Source of the DNA: Hymenopus coronatus
Taxonomy: Eukaryota > Arthropoda > Insecta > Mantodea > Hymenopodidae
Length of the DNA stretch: 64,000 bases
Direction of reading: 5' to 3'
Assembly (NCBI GenBank): GCA_030762935.1
Contig: CM060895.1
Coordinates: 74,135,001 to 74,199,000 of the forward strand
This document shows positions 33,691 through 45,338 of the stretch, piece by piece. The notes under the pieces are model-generated. The model was not told where the DNA came from. It ran no database searches and worked only from the letters and a program-made list of their open reading frames with translations. The first letter of the stretch is position 1. Each line of letters opens with the position of its first letter. Made by a program: the position numbers and the translations under genes.

Positions 33691-34554
33691 TCTATAGGAA
33701 TAGCATATAGAAAATGGGTAGAGAAAGCCTGGTGGATGTAAGATATAGAATCTCGTGTTGAGTAAGCTACAGAGAAACTCAAATCATACAGAAATAAGGA
33801 AAATTAATCAATCTGATTAATCGTCCTGGAGTATTTTATAGAATGTTCAAAATCTGAAAATTGAAAATGAATACATTTAAATGTGATTAATGTAATACTC
33901 ACATTGTAGTAGTATACTGGAAGATAAATAATAAACATTTTACTGTTCTGTAGCCAGAGGCTACAGGAAGAATTAAAAACTGAAGGCAGTAAATATTTCG
34001 AAGGAAAAAGTGGGGATACGAGCGAAATTTCGCCTCGTGAACTTATCACTGTATCCTATGTGACATATCTGTAATTGGGTGATGATGGTCCTTTGATATT
34101 GTGGCAAGAAAAAAACATGACAGGTCAATTTACTGCACCGTTAGGTTGCGATACTGCTGTAATTACAGATATCAGGTTTTCTGCAGCAGAGGGTGTGTTT
34201 TCCTTGTCGACCTTGCCTCTGGTGCGAGTGAGATGGCAGAAGATAAAAGCTTTGAGGTTGCAATGCAAGCCCGGACTAATGTTTACACCCTGCAATAAGG
34301 CCCATTGCGGCAGCTCAAATAACCACTACTTTTAAGCATTATATCGTATGTCCAGCTTAAAGGAATATAAATATATTTATTGATCGCAAAGGCTATTTCG
34401 TAGTTTTTCTTTACTACTCGGAAAAGTAGACAAGCTTTAGAGTCTCCATGGGTGAAAATATTTTACTCGACCCGATCCGACCTGACCTCAATCCCCCCCC
34501 CCCAACAAATGATATTACAGTTAACATGCTCTGGCGTTTTTAAAAATATTTCTT
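33691..34554. other. Stretch with an unexplained GC-richer patch
   Basis: The patch 34075-34335 has two overlapping plus-strand frames (86 and 65 codons) without a recognisable motif. It ends before an AT-rich tract and a C9 run at about 34494-34502. I do not call a gene. Confidence 0.35.
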
Positions 34555-35352
34555 ATTTTCACTACACGTACTATGTACATCGTGTATAGAGAAGGTAATG
34601 TAATGCGCCAAAAAATACATGTTTTGTGTCCTGAATCCAAAAAAAGCATTTTTAGAAAAAATGTCCGTGTGTGTGAGTGCGCGCGCGCGCGTGTGTGTAT
34701 GGATATCATAGTCAAAAGCGAAAAGTAAGTTTAGCATCTTCCAAGGATGCGCTACGAAGATTTTTAGGAAAACCCCATAACCCCAAACTACCCTTTACGT
34801 GGAAAAAAATTTCGAACGTTATGATTTTGTCAAAAATGACTCTAACGATTTTGATTAAAATACCGTATATTACAGACATTTATACGGCAAATAAAACGTA
34901 TATAGTGAATTTTGTGGGAATAGCATATGAAGACCTCGTTATTCTGGATGCATTTTGCTGGATTTTGCATAACTAGTAAACGTAAGCGATAAATAAAAAC
35001 TTAGTAGACAAAACATGTAGATTTCATTAAAACACACATATACATTTTTTCCTAGAGCTGACCATTTTTGAGATATTGCTTGTTATTTGTTTCAGTTTTA
35101 AAACACTTAAAACTTTTCACATACGAGAATTTGTGAACTGGCAATGCATAGAAACGGATTTCCTCCATATGGCAACCAGCTTTTTATGGAGTTTTAACCT
35201 AGTGTATTCCCTTATTTTCTTTCTGCTTACAAGAAAACATTTTTGCTAATATTTATCTCGATTAGCATAAAGTATATAGAAACTTAAACTTTTTAACAAT
35301 AATGTGCTACAGAGATGTAGAGAAAGTCATGTGAATGGAACATATAACATTT
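34555..35352 (+). mobile_element. HINE-like copy 18
   Basis: The first bases of the head are eroded (TTTTCACTACACGTACTATG). The slot is GTGTGAGTGCGCGCGCGC, a mixed GT/CG run (about 34669-34699). The tail GTAGAGAAAGT ends at 35327, then the hairpin. Confidence 0.85.
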
Positions 35353-35924
35353 TTTTTTTATTTTTACTACTCTGATAGGAAATCTAGCAAAGAAATTTAG
35401 AATTTAGAAGTTTGACGTTAACTATAAAATTATAAACTTTCTAAAATAGAAAATAAAACAGCTTAGATTTACATAATAAATAATTAAAACAAACAAATTT
35501 GAATCCACTGTGTTCTTCACAGAGGATAACAACATATTTAATGAATTATATATTGCCCATTAGCTTCCCGAGGATACCTGAAGAATACAATGGCAGTCTA
35601 CCTTGTAGATCAAAGGCCTTGGATTTTAACGCACTTCTTTGTAAAGGTTTGTTTACTGGGAAATAAGAGAGAAACAGCACTTCAGTTAATTAACACCCAC
35701 CATAGCATTTCCTGTGAAGTTTTGACGTCACACAACTTCTTGCATAATTGATGTGGCGCGTAATTATGCTTCTTTCATTAGCAAGTAGTCAGGACGATTG
35801 CGATGCTGCCATAAGCAAACCTCATAGACTGCATCTTAAGTAGAGATGGAACTCTATATTCAGTTTATAAAACATTCTAGAAGAAACAAGTCATTTACTA
35901 CGTTCTTATAAATATTCACTATCT
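35353..35924. other. AT-rich stretch, nothing recognised
   Basis: No repeat partner and no coding evidence. Confidence 0.45.
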
Positions 35925-36065
35925 TTACTGCGTACTTACAGACAGTAGGGAAAGTATTTGCATTATAATGAAACATTTTATACCAAGATTTCACCGTAAA
36001 TTCAGGTTTTGAGGCCCTCTGAACCTGAAATGCACATTTGGAGTAAAGTATGTGCGTGTGTGACA
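35925..36065 (+). mobile_element. HINE-like head fragment
   Basis: Head-side block only (GATTTCACCGTAAATTCAGG, then CCCTCTGAACCTG), cut off at the microsatellite slot and followed almost directly by another copy in the same direction. Confidence 0.7.
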
Positions 36066-36084
36066 CCTTAACTTCAATATCAAC

Positions 36085-36850
36085 TTTGTTTCTTTCTTTA
36101 ACACGTGTGTACAATGTACATAGCAGGTAAAGAAGGTATTGTATTTCACCCAAAATTCGATATCGAGATTTCACCGGAAATAGGATATGTTTTGAGACCC
36201 TCTGAATACAGAAAACATCTTTAGAAAAAGGTCAGTGTATGCGTCTGTTTGTGGTGTCTCTGTGGACAACATAACTCGAAACGAAAATTCCTTTAAATAC
36301 CAAACTTAGATCTAAATTTAGTAACTCGCAAGGATGCGACACGAAGATATTCAAGAAATCGCCTCACCCTAAACTACCTTTTAAATGGACAAATTTGTCA
36401 TGGATTTGATTTTCTCAAAAATAGCTCTAACGATTTTGATTATAATTCCGTATATTAAAAATTCTGAATGAATTTTGCATAACTGGTAAACAAACTTAAG
36501 GGATAGAAAAAAAAACTTATTACACAAAAAATACTTGTCGTCAAAACATAATTTATGTCCTTTATATTTTTGTTGTGGAGCTAACCGTTTCGGGATGTCC
36601 CTTGCAGTTGGTTTCAGTTTTAATAGCTATACTTCTCTCAAACAGGAAGTCGTCCGTGTTTCTTTTGTATTACTCCTGGCCATGCAAAGAAGCGAATTTC
36701 AATGACAATCGCTTACCGATGACTTTTAAAAGATTTGACTAACCCTATAGCATAGTATTAGATTAACATGGAGGAAAAAGAAGAATACTCTTTTATTAGA
36801 ATTTTTTTTGCACAACAGAGACATTCAGGAGAATGGAACACAAGTTTTTC
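36085..36850 (+). mobile_element. HINE-like copy 19
   Basis: The head is diverged (TTTCTTTAACACGTGTGTAC). The body is good. The tail is decayed to ACAGAGACATTCAGGAGAATG. Confidence 0.78.
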
Positions 36851-36879
36851 TTTTTTTTAGTTATGATGATTTTGCTTAA

Positions 36880-37290
36880 TTGTAAAAGTAAGATAAACTT
36901 TTCCGTACTAAAAATGTATATCTCGCTAAAGCACACCATTTATGCCAAATTTTTGTGAGATTAACATTTTAGAGACATTTTTGCTATTCGTTTTAATTTT
37001 CAAAAACTTGTCATTTTGACTTGTAGAAAATCCTATTCTTTCTTTTCCACATATGCTGAAGCAAAGAGAACGGAATTTGAAAATCATTACATAGCAACTA
37101 ATTCTTAAATCATCCGACTATTGCTTAAAGCACATCTTGTACACAAAAGGAATATGTAATTATACAATATCCGCAAGTGTTAATCTTGACAATGAGGTAT
37201 ATGTAAAAAATAATAAGCTTGTTAAGAATAATTCTTCGAAAATTGAGTAGAGAAATTGATGTGAACGAACCGCATCAGAAATTATTTTTA
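36880..37290 (+). mobile_element. HINE-like tail half
   Basis: It starts at AAAAGTAAGATAAACTTTTCC and ends at GTAGAGAAATTGATGTGAACG. It forms a third unit in tandem after 35925 and 36085. Confidence 0.7.
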
Positions 37291-37628
37291 GTATACAAAC
37301 ACTTCTATACAATTTTTTATTCGAAGTAGAAATTTGCTTTATTTTAATAAAGCTACTCATATATAATTTACTCTATGGAAACAATGATAGTGAAAATAAT
37401 ACATTATGTGTTTAATTCTTATGTAAATATACATTTTGCTGAAAATTTCGTTTAATGGTTGTCTATGATACAAGTGTTAAAGTGTTAAAAGTGGAGTTTT
37501 ATATTGCGAAAGTATCCACTGAAATTTGTTTATAAATAGAAGTGTACATACAATGTTGAACTTTTTTCTATTATTGTTGTTTGACCTTCATAGTGCCAGT
37601 GATAACACGATCACTTACATAACCATAA

Positions 37629-37712
<84 letters not shown>

Positions 37713-38134
37713 CATCATTATCATCTTGCATCATTGAAGAAATGTACTCAATGAAATGTAATGTTCATCGACTTTTTTGGGGGGGGGGAAAAAGAGCCAA
37801 TGTTATCCTCTCAACTGCTTGTAGAATGTTTTCTGGTTCCATTTTCGAGTCATTCAAAAGTCGTAATTCATCACTACATGAATGGATATGTCTCTCCTTA
37901 TTGTAGTATAATTTCCATCGCAAGAAACCAGAGCGGTAACAATAGAACATTAGAAAATATTTCTTCCACTGAATATTCTATTCCTTTATGAGTTGATTAT
38001 GTAAAACTCTTACTGTTTGTCCAGGTGTATAAAATACTTTCTATATGCATATATAAATCCATATATAAAAGCGTGAGTGTTTATTCTAAAATTTGGAGAA
38101 TCACAGTTATTTTGTATATCTTTACCATGCAACA
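37291..38134. other. Unassigned stretch with large TTA array
   Basis: Apart from the TTA array and a G9 run at 37778-37786, nothing is recognised. Confidence 0.4.
37630..37712. repeat. (TTA)n microsatellite, about 27 repeats
   Basis: Long pure ATT array grading into ATC. It creates a spurious poly-leucine frame. Confidence 0.96.
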
Positions 38135-38222
38135 ATAAGTAGAGAATGTATTACATTCCACCCAAAAACAAATAAGAAGATTTTACTGCAAAAACTTATT
38201 TTAAGATCCACTGAATCTACCC
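38135..38222 (+). mobile_element. HINE-like head scrap
   Basis: GTAGAGAATGTATTACATTCC and CAAAAACTTATTTTAAGATCC match the head-side block. Confidence 0.6.
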
Positions 38223-38303
38223 TTATATGGAATATAATTCTAAATACTTCATGTTCTCGGAAATCGACTTTGATACAAACATTACACATTTAAACATTTA
38301 TAT

Positions 38304-38640
38304 TGTAACACATGTCTTTATTTACTCAACAATTGTTTACAAATAAAGTCTTAAATTCACTGCTGCAAAAAAAATCGGTTGGTGACTGCAACCCATCAAT
38401 GGGTTGTGCACCACTGCGTGCTAACAGTCCAATCACTCACAATTCAGTACAATTCTCAAAACACTAGCCTGTAATTCTTCCTCCTTTTATAGCCTGAAAA
38501 GACGTCAAAGAACTTTCTGGAAACTTGTTAAAGATACTGGACGCTTCTAGACGAATCTCGATTTACCGAACGTGTCACGTTCCAAAGTCTCCTGTTTCCG
38601 TCGCGCCGCTCTTCCTTTCTACACATTCCAAGATCTCACA
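38304..38640 (-). mobile_element. Probable solo LTR
   Basis: On the minus strand the unit starts TGTGAGATC and ends ATGTGTTACA. It has a TATA box (GGCTATAAAAGGAGG, about 38487-38501) and, about 170 bases later, a poly-A signal AAATAAAG (38317-38324). A strong hairpin lies between them. Length and layout suit a small insect Gypsy-type LTR. No primer-binding site, second LTR or clear target duplication is seen. Confidence 0.45.
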
Positions 38641-38689
38641 TACCAAAGCGAACGTGAGAATCACTGCAGAAGACGGCACTATCACGATT

Positions 38690-39150
38690 TGATAAATGGA
38701 ATATATATCTAAGTATTCTGGGAATAACCTTTTCATTAAGAAGGATTTTTTAAAACCTTGTGTATCTGGTAAACGTTAAAGCAATAGTTGAAAATTTACT
38801 ACACAGGAATATACATCCCTTTAAAAAACATAATTTACCTGAAGTAACTTTTTTGTGGCGTAAGGGATTTCCGAGATATCAGTTATTATTGATTCGAATT
38901 GTTATATATCTTGTCTTTCTTTCAAATGCCTGTCGATTTTCAGTTGTTTTTCGTTAATGCATGGAAGGGATAATTTAATGGTAGTTTATAGCTTGAAGCA
39001 AGTTTTGAACACTATTCCTTTTTAGCTATAACGAAATGTGTAATATTGCTATTTCTGCAAAGGCTAGTCCTAAAAAAATGAAGTAGATAGAAAAATAAGT
39101 TTTTATATGAACAGTTTGTATTCCTAAAGATAAACAGGCTAAACTGAGAA
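38690..39150 (+). mobile_element. HINE-like tail half, old
   Basis: GGAATATATATCTAAGTATTC, CTGGGAATAACC and TCTGGTAAACG are recognisable, with heavy divergence towards the tail. Confidence 0.65.
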
Positions 39151-39519
39151 AAGCAGGTGAATATAGTGTATCGATAGTTTTTTTTTTCCCTCTGTTGAAT
39201 TTGTAAGCTTCACTCGGTGTATAGTTGGCATATTTTAAATTTGTATTGTTCTCATGTATACTTTACTGTCTGAGTTACTGTTATTAATTTCTCCCCTTCA
39301 AAATGGTTTCACATTCCATTCATATTCTATTTAATATCACAATGTATATTGTTATTTACGCACCAAGATCAGAGGCCCTGGGATTTATGACCCAATAGTG
39401 CCCAGGACACAATTAATAATTTCTGTGGTGCACACAGTAAATAGTTTGTTATTGAATAAATAAATGATTTATAGAAAAGCTGCAAAATAAACATTCGATT
39501 CGCCAGTTTCATTTTTATT
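39151..39519. other. AT-rich stretch, nothing recognised
   Basis: No repeat partner and no coding evidence. Confidence 0.4.
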
Positions 39520-39615
39520 TACTCTACATAGTACATAGGTAGAGAGGGTATTACACTCCACCCAAAAATTCTACATCGAGATTTCATAGGAAATACACCT
39601 TTCAGGATCTGGCTT
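39520..39615 (+). mobile_element. HINE-like head scrap
   Basis: TTTACTCTACATAGTACATAGG and ATCGAGATTTCATAGGAAAT mark the head block. It is broken off at CAGGATCT. Confidence 0.7.
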
Positions 39616-40344
39616 CCAGTAATTCCAAACTAGACTCTACAACTACATCTACTGGTTACCAGTACTATTCATTCATCCACAATTTTAAAATATTATACAT
39701 TCACATAAAACTTTCGATTTTATAACTTATATTTTCAACTACTTAATATTCAAAATTTAAATAGTAGCCGAAATTCAATTATTAAATAATATTACAATTT
39801 TCTCAATATAAATCCATATTAAAGCTCGAAAAATCCAAAACTAATTAGATAAACATTTTTTAAAATTGTAAAGTTACAAAAAGTTTAACTAAAATATCAT
39901 CCGTTTATTTAAACTGATCAATTTACATAATTACTATTCTCAACTCCTTTGTTCAAAATTAAAATATCCAAAATTTAAAAACACACACCTAGTTTATTAT
40001 TCACTACATTCTCTGGAGTCCAAAAACGTCCTGGAGTCAGAGAATAAGTTCTACACAGCACTCATCAGAGGTAGTTAGGGAGATATTCCCAGGCTATGAC
40101 AGATGTGTCCGAAATGAAAACATGATTGAACCCGTCGTCATTCATATCTCGCCGTTCGGGTCCCTCCTCCTTCATTCCCTCCTAGGGCGTCGGCTGAAGC
40201 ACAAATGGTCATGTATGAGTGCTCTGTTTGCGAGGCCCTCTTTAGTTCATCCGAACCTTTACCTTGGTCTATTCATTACATCATAATCATCTTGGAGATA
40301 CGTATTAGAATTTAAACTTTAGTGATAATTTTAATTGTTTTATC
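39616..40344. other. AT-rich tract and GC-richer patch
   Basis: About 400 bp of very AT-rich sequence is followed by a GC-richer piece (40025-40265) that may be an old retroposon. No partner in the window. Confidence 0.35.
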
Positions 40345-40828
40345 ACACAAGGACAGTGTGTAGGACAGGAATTGGATAAGTAAAGTCAGACTGAAATATG
40401 TATTGCTATAGCCGGGATTTGAACCACGAATCTTCCGGTCTCTAGCCGGTTGTTCTGCCACTGAGCTCCATAAAAAATGGCGCATTATTTATGAACGCTA
40501 ACTACTGTGGTTCTCAGCGTCCCATTCTATACTGGGCGTGAAAGACCGCTTAATTTTGTTCAGAGGTCTCTCTATCAGGCTTGAGGTTCTTTTACGTGCC
40601 GTAAATCTACGGCACGGGACCAACGGCTTTACTTCCCTTCCGAAGAAAGATATGCTAAGGATTTTTACGCCCGAAAAAAATCCATCGTCCTCCTACGGGT
40701 TTGAACCCGCAACATTGGGTATATGAAGTTAGCATGGTAACCATTACACCACGGAGGGCGATACAGAGCTACCATGGCAACATGCCGGCATAGCATTGAA
40801 TTTCTCAACTGACTCGCATATTTCCCGG
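40345..40828 (-). mobile_element. SINE-D split by SINE-E
   Basis: The left part holds GTGTAGGACAGGAATTGGAT, the AGTCAGACTG arm and the tRNA-like core. It breaks at GAGCTCCA (40463-40470) and resumes at GAGCTACCATGG (40766). The right arm CATTGAATTTCTCAACTGACTC follows. Compare the intact copy at 40958. Confidence 0.82.
40471..40765 (-). mobile_element. SINE-E, complete, nested in SINE-D
   Basis: The minus-strand head CCTCCGTGGTGTAATGGTTA has an intact box A and a perfect T-arm (CGGGTTCAAACCCG), and pairs with GGAGG to form an acceptor-like stem. The body has ACTTCCCTTCCGAAG (inverted) and ends in TTTTTTA. It is flanked by GAGCTCCA / GAGCTACCA, a near-perfect target-site duplication. The tRNA part is so well kept that a scanner could call it a tRNA gene. 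Confidence 0.88.
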
Positions 40829-40957
40829 TAAACCACAAGGTGATCTCAAATTATTTTGAGATGATAACCCCAATGGCGACTTACAATGTTGTAAGTACTT
40901 CAAGTCCTAGGATTCATATTGTAGCCAACTATTATGGACAATTGTGATAATTTTAAG

Positions 40958-41135
40958 TTTTCTCACAGAAACTGTGTGTAGGACAGGAGTTGGATAGGTA
41001 GAGTCAGACTGAAAAATTCAATGCCATTGCAGGGATTTGAACCACGGATCTCCGGTCTCTAGCCGGTTGTTCTATCATTGAGTTACTATGGCAACATGCC
41101 GGCATAACATTGAATTTCTACACTGACTCGCAATT
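40958..41135 (-). mobile_element. SINE-D, intact
   Basis: The arms are GAGTCAGACTGAAAAATTCA (41001-41020) and TGAATTTCTACACTGACTC (41111-41129), which are inverse of each other. The minus-strand core between them reads CAATGATAGAACAACCGG, then GTGGTTCAAATCCC (box B). Confidence 0.85.
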
Positions 41136-41159
41136 TAAACTTTAGTGTTAGGTTGGTTG

Positions 41160-41612
41160 CCACATTCTGATGCAGCCACCTTGGGCTTATTGTGCGTCAG
41201 ATCCCAGGAGGATAGGATGATATGAAAGTATCCAACGGACGGCCGGAACCGACCGCGGAGAAAGCCAACAAGGCCCGTCACCAACATGAACCAAGCAGTT
41301 CTTCATCTCGACATGGAGCGCTAGGAGTCCACGCCCTGGGTCTGACTTAACACCCAAGTCTCATAGACAACTCCAGAGCCACCCGATTGCCGAGAGCTGT
41401 ATTTCCAAAGCGTATTCACCACCCTGGAAGGTCAACACCACCGCAGTTTTCGCCCACACTTACAACACTAAAAGAGACCACTTGGAATGAAATGGGGATG
41501 GAATGAAGGGACAGGAAGTTCAGGGGGAGTAAAAAGCCTCCCCAGAATTCACCAAGCAACCCAGAAAAACTCCCTAGGCCAGAGAGGTCGGCCACGGGAA
41601 TTGAAACCACGA
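41160..41612 (-). mobile_element. SINE-C, long copy
   Basis: The minus-strand order is box B (CGTGGTTTCAATTCCCGTGG), then CTGAACTTCCTGTCCC and CATTCCATCCCCATTTC, as in the plus-strand copies. It extends about 250 bp further into a GC-rich tail unique to this copy. Its head end abuts SINE-F. Confidence 0.65.
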
Positions 41613-41613
41613 A

Positions 41614-41870
41614 TGCCGCCGGTCCCCGTGGCTGCGCTCGCTAAAGTGTCTCGCTTTGCTGCTTCGTGGCACAGGGGATCGTGGGTTCGAATCCCACCTT
41701 GGGCATGCGTGTTTGTAAATGTGTGTTTGTCAATGTGTATGTGTCGATAAAATGAAAAAAAAAAAAAAAAAAAAAAAAAAAAGGTAAATAGGTTAACAGT
41801 GGAAACGCAGGAAACTGAGGGAAAAAAATAGAAAAAAATTTGATGAGCCCATGTCGACACATGCAGGACA
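41614..41870 (+). mobile_element. SINE-F copy
   Basis: The head is GTCCCCGTGGCTGCGCTCGC, with box B GTGGGTTCGAATCCCAC (perfect T-arm, 41681-41697). Then come GGGCATGCGTGTTTG, a poly-A of about 27 at 41756-41782, and the GGAAACTGAGGGAAAAAA tail shared with 6830-7072. Confidence 0.82.
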
Positions 41871-41885
41871 TCTAAGGATGTTTTT

Positions 41886-42615
41886 ACTTTCTCTACACGT
41901 ACTTATGTACATATTGAATAGAGAAGGTGTTGTATTCCATAGTGTGTCTGTCAGTGTGTGTGTGCCTGTGGCACATCTAAAAACGATAGGTCCATTAATA
42001 CGAAACTTAGTATTTAAGTTGAGTATCTTCCAAATATTTTCAAGAACTCCCACCGCAAATTCCCTTTACTTGAACAAATTTTCGAAAGTTTTGATTTTCC
42101 CAAAATTGGCTCTGATGATTTTGATTAAAGTATCGTATATTAGAGATAGTTACACGACAAATAAGATGTATATCTTGAATTTTATGGGAATAGCTTCTGA
42201 GGACATCTTTATTCTGGATGCATTTTGCGGAATTTTGCATATCTGGTAAACCGTAAGAGATGGATAAAAAGTTACTGGATAGAAAATGTAGAGCTCGTTA
42301 AGACACATAATTAATATTATATTCATTTTTTTCGTGGTGTTGATAGTTTTGGTTTCAGCTTAAATATACTTACCTATACCTTTTTCATACGGGAATTTGT
42401 CAACTCTTGTCCATACAAAGGAACATAGCTGCCAGCTTTTGACTGTCATTTAGCCTGTGGTACTCTCTTATTCCCCTCTTTCTTACATGGAAGCAAGTAA
42501 TAAGACCATTTGTGCTAATTTTTCTCGATTAGCATGAAGTAAATAGAAGAAAAAGCTTTTTAACAATAATTTGTTGCAGAGATTACAGATGGTCACGTGA
42601 ATGGATCACATCATA
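41886..42615 (+). mobile_element. HINE-like copy 20
   Basis: Perfect head ACTTTCTCTAC at 41886-41896. About 90 bp of the head block (the CACCGG part) is deleted so that it jumps to TGTGTCTGTCAGTGTGTG. The tail is decayed (ATTACAGATGGTCACGTG). Confidence 0.85.
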
Positions 42616-42669
42616 TTTTTTAAAATCAGACTTTGCGGACGTGAAAATGGTGGAATTTTGCCTGAGGAT

Positions 42670-42828
42670 CTTTTTTTCAAGTAATGGAGATCTTTTTACG
42701 TTTAAATAATATTACATAGAACCAACGTTTTTGTTTCCCTTACGAAGGAAAAATCTATTACCCTTCTCTAGGATTGAACTCGCGACTTTGGATACGAGAG
42801 GGTAATCAATACACCACGGAGAGCAAAA
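42670..42828 (-). mobile_element. SINE-E, old copy
   Basis: The minus-strand head CTCCGTGGTGTATTGATTAC and box B AGTTCAATCC are followed by the CTTCGTAAGGGAAAC body. It is more diverged than the copy at 40471. Confidence 0.7.
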
Positions 42829-43959
42829 TGTTTAGAAATAGTAGCTGTAAAACCGCCACAGACGCCAGAATTCCTGTAGTTCAAAAACAGAGCGACTCTC
42901 ACACCTTCTTCAACCTGAATTAAGCCCCTTTAAAGAACATCTCACGTTCCTCGATGCGAAAGAATTTAATTACATTGCTTCTCTGCATTTTCCACTTGAA
43001 AACTCTCCGAAGACCACTGAGAATTTCCGAATGCTTTACGTTATGTCCTAAATCTTAACCTGGCTTTTCCTACCTTATCTTCACTCACACTAACACATAT
43101 ATTTACTTTTATCTTACCCAAGATTAACAGACGTCGTAAGAAGAATCTTCTGAATTAAAACCGCAATGAAACGGTAACGCTCGACCGCCCAGTATGACTT
43201 CGATTTTTTCGTGGTTTTCCCTTGTCTTTAGGCGAATTTTGAGGTGTTTTCCTAATAACACGAATTTTCCAGTCCATCATTCTCCTGTACAATAACATTT
43301 TCTAGTATGCAGAAAATAATATTTCGACCTCACCAGATGTCACTGGGCTGTGCTTGAACAAGACCTTTTTTCCTGGAGGCCTGCCCTTCGGAGTTTGCAA
43401 ATCTTCCATCTACATTCTGGAAATTTCTAGACTCCAACTATATACTGACGTTTTTAAAGAAACAAAAATATGAATTACGGCAGGTATAGAAAGAAAATAT
43501 AAATTTAATGAATATTTAAGCAATGAAGTGCTAAATATATTATTACGTAAGTTTGTGCGAAATATGCAATTAACGCAGAAGTACATGTAAAATATTTAAA
43601 AGGAAACTTAAATATACTATTGTATATACTTCAACATTTTATGTTTGGGTGTGTCCTCATATGAAGGAATATAATATGAAATAACATAAGAATCGGGGAT
43701 CTACATTCATGATATGAGGCTTGTAGTTTGATGGTGTGTGGTGCGCGATGGGTTTGCGCTATGCAATTGTTTCCTAGTAAGGACCCAAGGCAATTCAGTC
43801 CTCTGGCAATGCCAGAAGCAATGTTTCCACCAGTGAACTAAAAGGGACCCTGCAATATCCGCTATTCCACTACTTGGTCAGGGCAACAACCCTTCGGATA
43901 TTTTATCTCATTTCTTTTTTTCGGAGGTTCCATACATTGCCTGTATGGTGTGTGTATGA
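42829..43959. other. Unassigned stretch of 1.1 kb
   Basis: No shared repeat or gene recognised. A short HINE-like trace may start at about 43915. Confidence 0.35.
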
Positions 43960-44555
43960 CTGTGGAAGGCATAACTCAAAAACGAAAAGTCCCTTAAATA
44001 CCAAACTTAGTATTCAAGTTAAATATCTCCCAAGGAGCGTCAAAAGGTTTTTCAAGAAAATCTCCCTACCCAAAAGTATTCTTTAAACAGAAAAAATGTA
44101 GAAAACTTTAGTTTTCTCAAAAATGGCGTTAACGATTTTGATTAAAACGCTACATATTAAATATATTCAAAGACAACATGTATATATTGAATTTTCTGAG
44201 AATAGCTTTGAGCTCCTCTTCATTGTGAATAGCCTTTGCATAACTGATGAACCGTAAGAGATAGTCAAAAACTTAAAAAAAAAAAAAAAAAAAAAACCGG
44301 ATCTCGTCAAAACACACAATTATGTCCTTTACACCTTTATTTTGGAGTTAACCGTTTCTGAGATATCCCTTTTTATTGTTTCAGGAAGTCGCCCGTGTAT
44401 TTTTGTTTTACACCTGGGTAAACAATTAAACGAATTTCAATGAGAATTGTAAAGTGACAGCTTTTAAAACATTTTACTATCGCTTTAGCATAAAGTATTT
44501 CTTTAGTTCCCTTCTACTTATAAATAACTAAGTAATAATGCTTATCTCGATTATA
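43960..44555 (+). mobile_element. HINE-like copy 21, head-truncated
   Basis: It begins at GACTGTGGAAGGCATAACTC. The body contains a 22-base poly-A at about 44276-44297. The tail is lost, with a break near GCTTATCTCGATTA. First unit of a head-to-tail run. Confidence 0.78.
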
Positions 44556-44599
44556 TTGTAATTATATTATGTATTGTAATTATATTGTAATCTCGATTG

Positions 44600-45330
44600 T
44601 ATTGTAATCCATACAAAAATTTCATATCGAGATTTCAGCGGAAATACAAGTTTTGGGTCCCCCTGAATAAAAAAAAAGGAAGCATTTTTTAAAAAAGGTC
44701 CGCGTGTGTGTCTGTGGACAGCACAGTTCAAAAACGAAAAGATCATTACATACCAAACTTGGTATTTAAGTTTGGTATCTTCCAAGAATGCGACACGAAG
44801 ACTTTCAAGAAAATCTCTCCATCTCATACTACCCTTTACATGGAAACAATTTAGAAAGTTTTAATTTTCTCAAAAATGACTCTAACGATTATGATTAAAA
44901 ATCTTTTATATTTAAGATATTTACATGCCAAATAAAATGTAGGTATATGTACATGTATATCTGGAATTTTCTGGATGGTTTTATTGAATTTTACATAACT
45001 GGTAAACCGTCAGAGATAGACAAAAACTTACCAGACAAAATTGGTAGATTACGATAAAAACCACAATTTATGTCATATACATTGTTTTGCTCGTGGAGTT
45101 GGCCCAGAGATTTCATTTTTAAAATACTTAAACTTTTCTCATACGAGAACTTGTCAACGCTTGGCCACGCAAAGAAAGGATTTCAATCTAATAGCAACCA
45201 CGTTTTAAAACATTTGACTTTATTTATAAAGGAACTATGTAATAAGAGAGTTTCCGCTAAGGTTTTAGCATTAAATAGAAGAATGCGCTTATTAACAATA
45301 ATTTGTTACAGAGATGTAATGAAAGTCATC
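44600..45330 (+). mobile_element. HINE-like copy 22
   Basis: Its head is missing (starts ATTGTAATCCATACAAAAATT). A short GTGTGTGTCTGTGGACAGC slot gives the unexpanded form. The tail has lost one base (GTAATGAAAGT) and the hairpin is shortened to CATCAGATTTTT. Confidence 0.83.
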
Positions 45331-45338
45331 AGATTTTT

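Noticed and set aside
37526..37906. Poly-leucine frame of 126 codons
   Set aside because: Direct translation of the TTA microsatellite.
40690..40765. tRNA gene call
   Set aside because: The cloverleaf-like head is followed by a SINE body shared with 28540-28838 and bounded by a target duplication.
41614..41700. tRNA gene call with perfect T-arm
   Set aside because: It is the head of SINE-F, with a second copy at 6830-7072 and a poly-A tail.
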